DNA from: JANLVJ01 sp031363945
GTDB lineage: Bacteria; Bacteroidota; Bacteroidia; Sphingobacteriales; Sphingobacteriaceae
Assembly: GCA_031363945.1 (NCBI GenBank)
Contig: JANLVJ010000078.1
Location: forward strand, 62,001 to 126,000
Direction: 5' to 3'
Length of the DNA: 64,000 bases
Shown piece by piece: positions 9,145-16,744 of the stretch (the first letter of the stretch is position 1; the number at the start of each line of letters is the position of its first letter). The position numbers and the translations under genes were made by a program. The notes beneath the pieces were generated by a model. It was not told the origin of the DNA. It ran no database searches and was given only the letters and a program-made list of their open reading frames with translations.

Positions 9145-10131
9145 TTAAATTGATAAAATATGTACAATATCGATCAGACTTTGGTCAAGGCTGAATTTAT
9201 TTCCAATCACAGAAGAAAGATCTGTAAGTTTTATCTCATTACCTACAAGCCCGACCATTTTTTTTGATTCGCCATTAAGTAACGATTTTACGGCCGCATG
9301 CCCAAGCCGGCTTGCTAAAACTCTATCGAAACTAGACGGAGAACCCCCGCGTTGCAGATGCCCAAGTACTGCAACTTTGACATCATAATGACTGAATTTC
9401 TCTTCTACCAGCTCTGCAAGCCTGATAGCACCACCCTCAAAAGCGCCTTCAGCAACTATGACAATACTGGAGGTTTTTTGTTTACGGGCCCCAAATTCTA
9501 GCTGTCCGATTAAATCTTCAACTGTGCAGTTTATTTCTGGAATAAGGACAGCTTCAGATCCACCTCCGATACCTGCCCATAAGGCGATTGAACCAGCATG
9601 ACGTCCCATAACCTCAATAAAAAAAAGCCTGCAATGTGAATCTGCCGTGTCTCTGATTTTATCGATTGCCTCAATGGCTGTATTATTGGCCGTATCGAAG
9701 CCGATAGTAAAATCTGTTCCTGGAATATCATTATCTATTGTTCCCGGTATACAAATTACAGGGGTATTATATTCTTGAGAAAAAATATCAGCCCCAGTGA
9801 AGGTACCGTCACCACCGATTGCAATTAGCGCATCAACATGGTTTTCCTGTAAATGTTGCCAGCCTTGGGCTCTACCCGCTGCTGTTCTGAACTCATCACT
9901 TCTGGCGGTTTTTAAAATAGTTCCTCCTCGCTGTATACAATTACTTACGTCACGTGAAGACAGTATCTTTGATCGCCCTTCTATCAGGCCCTGATAACCC
10001 TGGTAAATACCCAGTATTTCTTTGCCATAGAAGATACCTGTTCTGACAACTGCTCTCAGACAAGCGTTCATGCCAGGAGCATCTCCGCCAGAAGTTAATA
10101 CAGCAATTTTTTGAATTTTGTTAGATGGCAT
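9145..10131 (-). CDS. pfkA: ATP-dependent 6-phosphofructokinase
   Basis: 328 residues, matching the length of bacterial ATP-PFK. Motifs: LTSGGDAPGMNACLRAVVR at the N-terminus, TARSDEFR, GGDGTFTGA, PGTIDNDIPGTDFTIGFDTA and EVMGRHAG. The GGDG and PGTIDND forms (rather than GGDD and PKTIDND) point to ATP, not pyrophosphate, as phosphoryl donor. Phosphorylates fructose 6-phosphate in glycolysis. Middle gene of the kinase-pfkA-gap operon: 39 bases after the kinase and 21 before gap. Confidence 0.97.
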   Translation of the reverse strand: MPSNKIQKIAVLTSGGDAPGMNACLRAVVRTGIFYGKEILGIYQGYQGLIEGRSKILSSRDVSNCIQRGGTILKTARSDEFRTAAGRAQGWQHLQENHVDALIAIGGDGTFTGADIFSQEYNTPVICIPGTIDNDIPGTDFTIGFDTANNTAIEAIDKIRDTADSHCRLFFIEVMGRHAGSIALWAGIGGGSEAVLIPEINCTVEDLIGQLEFGARKQKTSSIVIVAEGAFEGGAIRLAELVEEKFSHYDVKVAVLGHLQRGGSPSSFDRVLASRLGHAAVKSLLNGESKKMVGLVGNEIKLTDLSSVIGNKFSLDQSLIDIVHILSI

Positions 10132-10170
10132 TATTTTGAGAAAATGCTGACAGGAACCGGGTTTTAAGGC

Positions 10171-11028
10171 TTAGTTCTGTGTTGCCAGGTTCATATGAAA
10201 AAATACCAGGTCATCGATTGGTGAACGAATGATTTTACCTGTAGCCATACCATGTTTGGTAGCTACCTCTTCTAAGACATCTCTGAAATTGTAACCTACA
10301 GACCCAATGCAATTGAACGTATAGTCTTTGTAATTCGGATAGTGAATGACGAGGTTCTTAAAAAAAGCGTCAAAACCTTCACAAACTACATCCCGTGTAT
10401 AGGGCAGGTAATTATTATTATCATACAAAAATTTACTGAACTGCGCCAGGAAACGGTTTGGATGTGGCTGGTTATATAACCTGTCAAGCACATCTTCAAC
10501 AGTCAACTGGTAGGTATCCCAAAAACTATCAGCAAGTCCAGCGGGCATATAGCCTCTAAAATAATCGCGTAAAACTCTTTTTCCGATATACGAACCACTG
10601 CCTTCATCACCCAGAAAATAGGCGAGTGAATCAATGCAGGTTTCAACACCTGTACCATCGTAAATGCAGGAATTTGTACCTGTGCCTAAAATGGCGGCAA
10701 AGCCACGGTTGTTTCCAAGCAAGGCTCTGGCTGCGGCAAGTAAGTCATGACCAATGAAGACATGAGCTTTCGTAAATACTGCTTGCATGGCCTGTTGAAC
10801 AATTTCCCGCTTATCTTCATTTGAACAACCTGCACCGTAGTAATTCACCTCAGTGATTTGGTCTAGCTCTAGGTTATCGGGCAGGTTATTGTGTAGAGAG
10901 GCAATAATTCCTTCAGTAGAAATGAAGTAAGGATTATAACCTTCTGTATTAAAATAAATCTTTTTACCTTCTTTACTTACCAGGCACCAGTTTGTTTTAG
11001 TGGAGCCTCCGTCGGCAATAATCTTCAT
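10171..11028 (-). CDS. BadF/BadG/BcrA/BcrD-type ATPase, probable N-acetylglucosamine kinase
   Basis: 285 residues of the ASKHA fold. Phosphate 1 loop is IADGGSTKTNWCLV (3-16), phosphate 2 segment is AAILGTGTNSCIYDG, followed by LGDEGSGSYIGKRVLRDYF, the family signature of BadF-type sugar kinases annotated as N-acetylglucosamine kinases in Bacteroidetes. It has no Fe-S ligands as in true BadF activators. Likely role: cytoplasmic phosphorylation of GlcNAc or a related sugar, feeding the pfkA and gap genes that follow. A good promoter match lies 31-61 bases upstream. Confidence 0.85.
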   Translation of the reverse strand: MKIIADGGSTKTNWCLVSKEGKKIYFNTEGYNPYFISTEGIIASLHNNLPDNLELDQITEVNYYGAGCSNEDKREIVQQAMQAVFTKAHVFIGHDLLAAARALLGNNRGFAAILGTGTNSCIYDGTGVETCIDSLAYFLGDEGSGSYIGKRVLRDYFRGYMPAGLADSFWDTYQLTVEDVLDRLYNQPHPNRFLAQFSKFLYDNNNYLPYTRDVVCEGFDAFFKNLVIHYPNYKDYTFNCIGSVGYNFRDVLEEVATKHGMATGKIIRSPIDDLVFFHMNLATQN

Positions 11029-11058
11029 ATTCTATGCTCTTCTCTTAATGACAATAGA

Positions 11059-11089
11059 AATAAAGATAGGCCAATAAATAAGAAGCGCA
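11059..11089 (-). promoter_or_regulatory. Predicted Bacteroidetes-type promoter of the kinase-pfkA-gap operon
   Basis: On the minus strand TTTG (11086-11089) is followed after exactly 19 bases by TATCTTTA (11059-11066). This fits the known Bacteroidetes consensus TTTG-N19-TAnnTTTG with one mismatch in the -7 box. Transcription would begin near 11052, about 24 bases before the kinase ATG. Confidence 0.5.
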
Positions 11090-11310
11090 AATTTAATTTT
11101 GAATTGACGGGGAATAACAGTGCTGATTAATCAGGGTCATTTTAAGATAAGTATAAAATCCAAAAAGAAATTTAATCGAATTGGGTATAAATGCAAAATG
11201 GTCCCGGGCATGGGTTTTTATTTTTGGGCTATTTTGATTCTTAAATAATTTCAGTTGTCTCCTTTACAGCTTCCTGGCAAAAGCCTTATCTAATTTTGAG
11301 AGCTTTGACT

Positions 11311-13089
11311 TTAGAGAAATAGGGGCATATCTAGTTTCTTTGAAACCCGGTAAGCGGCATTCATCAGGCCAACATGGCTATAAGCCTGTGGGAAATTTCC
11401 CCACTGGCTACCATCGCTTGGTGATACATCTTCACTCAGCAGACCCAGGTGATTTGAATATTGCATCAACTGTATAAATTGTTCTGTTGCATCTTTCATT
11501 CTCCCAACACAAGCCAGTGCTTCAACATGCCAGAAAGCACAAATTAAAAACGTTGTTTGTGGCAGTCCAAAATCATCTTCATGAATATACCGGTAAAATA
11601 ATCCCCTATCTGCCTGAAGTTGTGATTCGACAGCCTTTAAATGCTTTTTGGCCTTTTGCGATTTAGGATTCAGGTACCCCATCATGATGAGCTGAAGCGT
11701 GCTGGCATCCATATAAGTTGAACCAATTGAGTCAGTATATGCTTGCTGGGTGCTATCATAACATTGTTCAATATAATGGGTTGCAATACGTTTAAGCTTA
11801 ACCGCTCTTGAAACCAGTTTATCTTCTTTCAGGGCGACTCCGATTTTTATGGCAGCTGACGCTCCTGTCCAGTAGAAAAGCTTGGTATAGCAGTGATGTC
11901 CACTGATATGCCTGTATTCCCAAAGCCCGGCATCTGTTTCATGTATGGTGGCTTCCATCTTATCGAGCATCATTGACAGCCATACTGCAGATCCTGTTCT
12001 TTCGGCATCTACAAATCGGCGATCAATGAATAAGGGAAGCAAGGCAATCAGAACCTGACCGTACACGTCATTCTGTATATGCTCGTACGCCTGGTTACCG
12101 ATGCGTACAGGTTTATTGTTTAAATAACCGGCTAGTGGAATAATCTTCTCAAGTAGTTTACTTTCTCCGGTAATGCTGTATAAGGGTTGAAATCTTTCTG
12201 TAGCAACTCTTGAAATATTCGAAATAAAGCTGAAATACCCTTCCATCTCTTCGAAGTGACCAATATTATTAAAGGCTTGTAAAATATAGTAAGTATCACG
12301 AAGCCAGCAGTAGCGATAGTCCCAGGTTCGGCCACTCTGGTCAAATTCGGGAAGACTGGTTGTACTGGCAGCGATGATTGCTCCGGTATCTTCATATTGG
12401 TGAATTTTTAGGGCCAGTGATGAACGAATGACCGCTGCCTGATAGAAATTACTAATGGTTGTGTTTTTTACCCAATCGCGCCAGTACTGTACTGTTTTAT
12501 TCAAAAAAATCTCAACGGTATTTTCCAGTGTTGCTTCAAGAGGAGCCCCGTAAGTAAGCACAAGGTATTTTATCTCATTCAGTACAAAATAACATTCGTC
12601 TTTAATATAATTAATTGAAATATTAGTGGTGAGCCTTACTGGGCTTTCAAGACCTTCATACTCTAGGTGATTGCTACCCTGCATCATTTTTAAGTTACGT
12701 GTGCCATATTGCCCGACGGGTTTACAAACAACCTTAATCAAGGGGTTACCAGAAAGAGGCTCAACTTTTCGAATAAGCATGAGCGGCCTGAAGTACCTGT
12801 CATTTTGTTTAAACCTGGGAGCAAAATCAGTGATTAAATAAGCATCATCACCTGACCTAACTTTAGTACATAAGAGGTTAGTATTTTCACGGTAGTATTG
12901 CTCTACTGCATATTCGTCACGGGGCAAAATCGAAAATTCACCCCCTGATTTACTGTCTAAAAGATTACCGAAAATAAAACTACTATCGAATCTGGGCCAG
13001 CAGAGCCAACAAATATTAGTATCAGTGTTGATGTGAGCGATATAGCCACAGTTGCCAATAATTCCTGATTTATATTGATGATGTGACAT
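11311..13089 (-). CDS. Glycoside hydrolase family 15 protein (glucoamylase/trehalase-like)
   Basis: 592 residues from the ATG at 13089, chosen because MSHHQYKSGIIGNCGYIAHI is the normal start of bacterial GH15 proteins; the in-frame start at 13167 would add 26 residues without family character. An N-terminal beta-sandwich (to about 220) precedes an (alpha/alpha)6 barrel with TWDYRYCWLRDTYYILQAF, GLWEYR (candidate catalytic acid Glu), EDVSPSDGSQWGNFPQAYSHVGLMNAA (candidate base Glu and the GNFPQAxSH signature). GH15 members release glucose from alpha-glucans or trehalose. No signal peptide, so cytoplasmic use on trehalose, glycogen or imported oligosaccharides is likely. Separate from the glycolytic operon downstream by 280 bases. 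Confidence 0.9.
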   Translation of the reverse strand: MSHHQYKSGIIGNCGYIAHINTDTNICWLCWPRFDSSFIFGNLLDSKSGGEFSILPRDEYAVEQYYRENTNLLCTKVRSGDDAYLITDFAPRFKQNDRYFRPLMLIRKVEPLSGNPLIKVVCKPVGQYGTRNLKMMQGSNHLEYEGLESPVRLTTNISINYIKDECYFVLNEIKYLVLTYGAPLEATLENTVEIFLNKTVQYWRDWVKNTTISNFYQAAVIRSSLALKIHQYEDTGAIIAASTTSLPEFDQSGRTWDYRYCWLRDTYYILQAFNNIGHFEEMEGYFSFISNISRVATERFQPLYSITGESKLLEKIIPLAGYLNNKPVRIGNQAYEHIQNDVYGQVLIALLPLFIDRRFVDAERTGSAVWLSMMLDKMEATIHETDAGLWEYRHISGHHCYTKLFYWTGASAAIKIGVALKEDKLVSRAVKLKRIATHYIEQCYDSTQQAYTDSIGSTYMDASTLQLIMMGYLNPKSQKAKKHLKAVESQLQADRGLFYRYIHEDDFGLPQTTFLICAFWHVEALACVGRMKDATEQFIQLMQYSNHLGLLSEDVSPSDGSQWGNFPQAYSHVGLMNAAYRVSKKLDMPLFL

Positions 13090-13369
13090 AGTAGATTTAG
13101 GATCGATTTTGGTATCGTAGAGATTCAAGCTAGAAACCTTTGGCAGAAAGAAATGGCTATTTAGCATGGCACAAGAACTCAGCCATTAATTTTTATGAGC
13201 CGGTATTTCTGACACGTCCCCGGCACGACTTAACTAAAGGTTATCTCTGAGTCGGGCTAAACAAAAAAATGGCGTGTAATTTTTTTGTCTTTACCTGTTA
13301 ACATGTAGTTAATAGCTTGTTTAAATCGTACATCTCTAGTAAATTTACAAAAGGCTAATAAAATCAATT

Positions 13370-14902
13370 ATGAAATGGAAAAAGTTACGTTTTTTTATTG
13401 CTGTGGCAGCAATTACGGCGTTTAGTTCACAAACTTACGGACAGGGCTATGTTGATGATGCCCTTCGAATTTCTCAACCAGTTTTAAGAGGTTCAACCAG
13501 AACTCAATCACTGGGAGCTGCTTTTAGTTCTCTTGGAGGTGATATTGGTGTTCTGAGTTCTAATCCTGCAGGTTTAGGTTTTTACCGGAAATCAGATATT
13601 TCTTTTACTCCTGAGTATAGTAATTCATCATTACAATCGTCCTATTTTTACAACAAAGTAAACGATAGCAAACAAGGCTGGAATGTAGGTAATTTTGGAA
13701 TTGTATTCGCTCACTCTTCACCTGAAGCTGATCGGGGTCTGGCTACAGATAATCGGTTAATTTCTTTTGCTTTCGGGGCAGGCTATTCAAGAAACAGTTC
13801 ATTTAACAGAAACACTACTTTTTCAGGACATAACCCTGGCAGAAGTTTTAATTCTTTATTAAGTGATCAGGCGAACGCTTCTGGTATCACTGGACAGGAT
13901 TATGGTAGTACGCTAGGAGGTATTGCCTTTGATGAGTACCTGATTAATCCAACAAATAAGGCAATGACAACCTTTGCGCCAGTTCAGGCAGCTAATCTTG
14001 ACCAGAATGGAAGTATGCAGGAAAACGGGTATTCAGACGAAAGTAACTTTAGTTTTGGTACAAATTTTGGAAATGTGGTGTATGTTGGAGCAGGTGTTAA
14101 TTTTGATAACCTAAGTTATCAGCGTTTGACACAGTTCAATGAAACAGGTATTGTAGATCCGGCCATGAAAATTGATGGCATTACCTACAGTAAGTTTACT
14201 TCTCAATATGGAACTGGTATAAATGGTAAGGCTGGTATTATTTTTAATCTGGCAAATGCCCTTCATATAGGTGGCTATGTTCAGAGCCCTACCAATTACA
14301 GCATGTATGAGACCTCAGATATGTCGCTTTACGGTCTCAAGAGCAATCAACTAATTGGTCCCTCTGTAAATAATACCGATAATATGGGTAAAGTCACAGC
14401 AGGTACCTATGATCCGACTGTTAGCGCTACTAATTCCTACCATATTCGTACACCTTATAAATATACAGCAGGAGCTTCCCTTATTCTTGGCAAGTTTATG
14501 TTGCTGACTGGTGAGGCAGACTATCTTGACTATCGGCAGATGAGGTTCTCTTCAGATAATAGTAGTGCTGATATGAACATTAATTCACAGATTCAAACCA
14601 AATATAAGGCTGTGATAAATTACAAAGCTGGTGCTGAATTGAAATTCGGGCCTCTTGTTATCAGAGGTGGATATGTTTTTGCGTCTAGTCCACTTTCAAA
14701 CTCAGTTACCGATGCTGATAGAAGAATCCTGACCGGAGGCTTTGGCATCAGATCAGGCAATTTCTATATTGACTTTGGTGGTGTTCGTGATTTCTCGCGT
14801 AGCTATAGAAATCTCTACACACTGAACGATAATACAGGACCTTCATTGAAGCAATATAATATCCGTACAAGCGGTACAGTAACCATTGGTACCCGGTTTT
14901 AA
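13370..14902 (+). CDS. OmpP1/FadL-like outer membrane transport protein
   Basis: 510 residues with a Sec signal peptide (1-25, ending SSQTYGQG). The N-terminal GSTRTQSLGAAFSSLGGDIGVLSSNPAGLGFYRKSDISF is the plug signature of FadL-family proteins, in which the NPAG segment is characteristic. The remainder alternates beta-strands and Gly/Asn-rich turns and ends with GTVTIGTRF, an aromatic terminus recognised by the BAM machinery. FadL-type barrels take up hydrophobic compounds such as long-chain fatty acids; for this Bacteroidetes subfamily the ligand is unproven. Monocistronic: a strong terminator follows at 14937. Confidence 0.88.
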   Translation: MKWKKLRFFIAVAAITAFSSQTYGQGYVDDALRISQPVLRGSTRTQSLGAAFSSLGGDIGVLSSNPAGLGFYRKSDISFTPEYSNSSLQSSYFYNKVNDSKQGWNVGNFGIVFAHSSPEADRGLATDNRLISFAFGAGYSRNSSFNRNTTFSGHNPGRSFNSLLSDQANASGITGQDYGSTLGGIAFDEYLINPTNKAMTTFAPVQAANLDQNGSMQENGYSDESNFSFGTNFGNVVYVGAGVNFDNLSYQRLTQFNETGIVDPAMKIDGITYSKFTSQYGTGINGKAGIIFNLANALHIGGYVQSPTNYSMYETSDMSLYGLKSNQLIGPSVNNTDNMGKVTAGTYDPTVSATNSYHIRTPYKYTAGASLILGKFMLLTGEADYLDYRQMRFSSDNSSADMNINSQIQTKYKAVINYKAGAELKFGPLVIRGGYVFASSPLSNSVTDADRRILTGGFGIRSGNFYIDFGGVRDFSRSYRNLYTLNDNTGPSLKQYNIRTSGTVTIGTRF

Positions 14903-14936
14903 TCGGACGGCACTGATAGATATACGTTTAACTTTT

Positions 14937-14970
14937 ATCAAAAAAGGCAGCTCTGGCTGCCTTTTTTGAT
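14937..14970 (+). terminator. Strong intrinsic terminator after the OmpP1-like gene
   Basis: Perfect 15-bp inverted repeat: ATCAAAAAAGGCAGC (14937-14951), loop TCTG, GCTGCCTTTTTTGAT (14956-14970). The G+C core followed by six T residues is a textbook rho-independent terminator. Confidence 0.9.
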
Positions 14971-15106
14971 AAATTCAGAGGCATACTTGATCGTGCTACA
15001 ATTAAAAAATCTGGTAATCTACGTTCCTATTCAAATTGTGGCATAGATCGGTGAACTTTTTTTTGTGCTCCTCGTAATGAGACGAGTAATTGTTGAGCTC
15101 AAGCAC

Positions 15107-15817
15107 ATGAAAAATCTTTTTATAGGAGCTTGTATGTTTTTTTTTCTTGCATTAGTTCCAGCTTCATCGAAAGCTCAGAGTTCTAATAGAAGTACTTTGT
15201 TAGAAACATTCTCACGCTGGTTTGCTGGCGATTTTAATACGGTTACTAGTAAGGGGTTTGTTGATACCTCATCTTACGCTTTAAATCTTCATCACCTGGT
15301 TTTAAAATCATGGAAGTCTGATGACAGCACATTATGGGTTTATGAAGAAATTAATTTCGTCAACCATAATGATCAGGTATTCAGGCAGCTAGTATGGTCC
15401 TTAAAAGCAGATCCTGAGGGTAATATAATTGCCAATCAATACCTGCTTCAAAAAGGTTGGCTTTTTACGGGCGCCTGGAAGAGTGCAGACCGTTTACGTC
15501 AGCTCAGCAGTGAATATCTGGCGAGTTCTCCTTTTTGTGAACTGGTATTTACCCGTGTCAATAAATTTTACTTCAAGGGTAGCAGCTTAAAAAATGGATG
15601 TCCCAATAATTATAAAAACGCTGTCTTTTTCTCAGATGTATTTAACCTGACTCAATTGCAATTAGATTTCTGGGATAGGGGATGGGACGCCAGCGGCAAA
15701 TTAGTTTGGGGTAGCGCTAAAGAGGGAATACATTTCATACGTAAGTCAATTACTGCCCAACCTTTTGAACAGACTGACGTGGTTGTTATGCCTTCTGACA
15801 CAATTAATTACCGATAA
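15107..15817 (+). CDS. Exported CpeT/CpcT-like (DUF1001) protein
   Basis: 236 residues from ATG 15107, which starts a Sec signal peptide (MKNLFIGACMFFFLALVPASSKAQ); in-frame upstream starts (GTG 15065) would bury it. The mature part resembles CpeT/CpcT proteins: LLETFSRWFAGDFNT (31-45), DSTLWVYEEINF (73-84), QVFRQLVWSL (90-99), a central NQYLL strand, and the conserved end SDVFNLTQLQLDFWDRGWDASGKLVWG (176-202). In cyanobacteria this family attaches bilins to phycobiliproteins; no phycobiliprotein is expected here. Cys144 and Cys165 may form a disulfide in the periplasm. Function here is unknown; binding of a linear tetrapyrrole or another ligand is possible. Family call is from memory of motifs. 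Confidence 0.72.
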   Translation: MKNLFIGACMFFFLALVPASSKAQSSNRSTLLETFSRWFAGDFNTVTSKGFVDTSSYALNLHHLVLKSWKSDDSTLWVYEEINFVNHNDQVFRQLVWSLKADPEGNIIANQYLLQKGWLFTGAWKSADRLRQLSSEYLASSPFCELVFTRVNKFYFKGSSLKNGCPNNYKNAVFFSDVFNLTQLQLDFWDRGWDASGKLVWGSAKEGIHFIRKSITAQPFEQTDVVVMPSDTINYR

Positions 15818-15863
15818 AAGTGACTTATGCCAAGGCCTTTATTGTTTTGATACTCCCTGTCAC

Positions 15864-16706
15864 CTAATAAGCCAGAGATGAAATCTGTGTTACCAGTGAA
15901 CTTCCAAAATACCCTGTAGCCTGACTTCCTTCGGTATTCAGGTTTATAATATTTGTTCTCACATTTACTGGCGTTTTTGAAAAAATTCCTCCATTAATAA
16001 GTTCTGTCCTTAGGTCAGCATAAAAATCATAGTACGCCTGACTTAAAGATAAAGCCTGAAGTTCAACGACATCTCCTCTTTTAAAGGGTGATCGCTGCAA
16101 GACTTGTAATTTTTTCAGGTATTTACCATCAATAAGCCGATCATCCAAAATATTTAAATCAGCCGCCCGGTTGGCAAGTTTCCCATTTCTAAAAAGTACA
16201 AACCGCACATGGTCACCAGGGCCAGGTAGCTCCTGCCCATAAAGAACTGTGTACAAGCCAGTGGTATCAACACGTAATCCTTTTTCAAGGTATAAGAATC
16301 TTATTGAGTCAATTCGGGGCGAACTACGTGCGCACAGGGTACTGGCACTATATTGCTGGCTGAGATAATTAATCGACAATGTGTAAGTAACACCTTTTTG
16401 GGCGCGAATAGTACTGATGACATATTTTCCGGGTTGAACCTCAATCAAGTTTTCAGTTTGCCCGTTATCAGCATCAATTCTCAATACTGCCCCGCTGATG
16501 ACCAGATTCGGATTATTATTGAAATAGTTCTGGGTCTTATAAAGAAAAATGGTATCAGGAGCTGTTTTATCGGTTATTGAACCATCAACAGCCAGAATAG
16601 GGGTTGTCGATGGAAGATTAATTTTTACGGTATCGGTACATGATGAACTAGTTAGAATCAGCAATAGTAAAATTACCCTGAAAGAATTAAACATCTTTAC
16701 ATACAT
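15864..16706 (-). CDS. DUF4249 domain lipoprotein, partner of the TonB receptor upstream
   Basis: 280 residues. Lipoprotein signal with lipobox LTSSSC (Cys23), then the DUF4249 pattern: TPILAVDGSITDKTAPDTIFLYKT, ISGAVLRIDADNG, GKYVISTIRAQKGVTYTLSI and the end segment ATGYFGSSLV. An alternative start is Met5 (16694). DUF4249 proteins are nearly always encoded directly after a TonB-dependent receptor, as here (38 bases), and are thought to sit at the outer membrane as accessory binding lipoproteins; no biochemical function is known to me. Confidence 0.88.
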   Translation of the reverse strand: MYVKMFNSFRVILLLLILTSSSCTDTVKINLPSTTPILAVDGSITDKTAPDTIFLYKTQNYFNNNPNLVISGAVLRIDADNGQTENLIEVQPGKYVISTIRAQKGVTYTLSINYLSQQYSASTLCARSSPRIDSIRFLYLEKGLRVDTTGLYTVLYGQELPGPGDHVRFVLFRNGKLANRAADLNILDDRLIDGKYLKKLQVLQRSPFKRGDVVELQALSLSQAYYDFYADLRTELINGGIFSKTPVNVRTNIINLNTEGSQATGYFGSSLVTQISSLAY

Positions 16707-16744
16707 ATCTCAAGCATAAAATTGGTCAGATTTAAATCTGGCCG

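Noticed and set aside
11160..11240. CCCGGGCATGGG near a T-rich run as terminator
   Set aside because: The possible stem is only three to four pairs in the needed orientation; not convincing.
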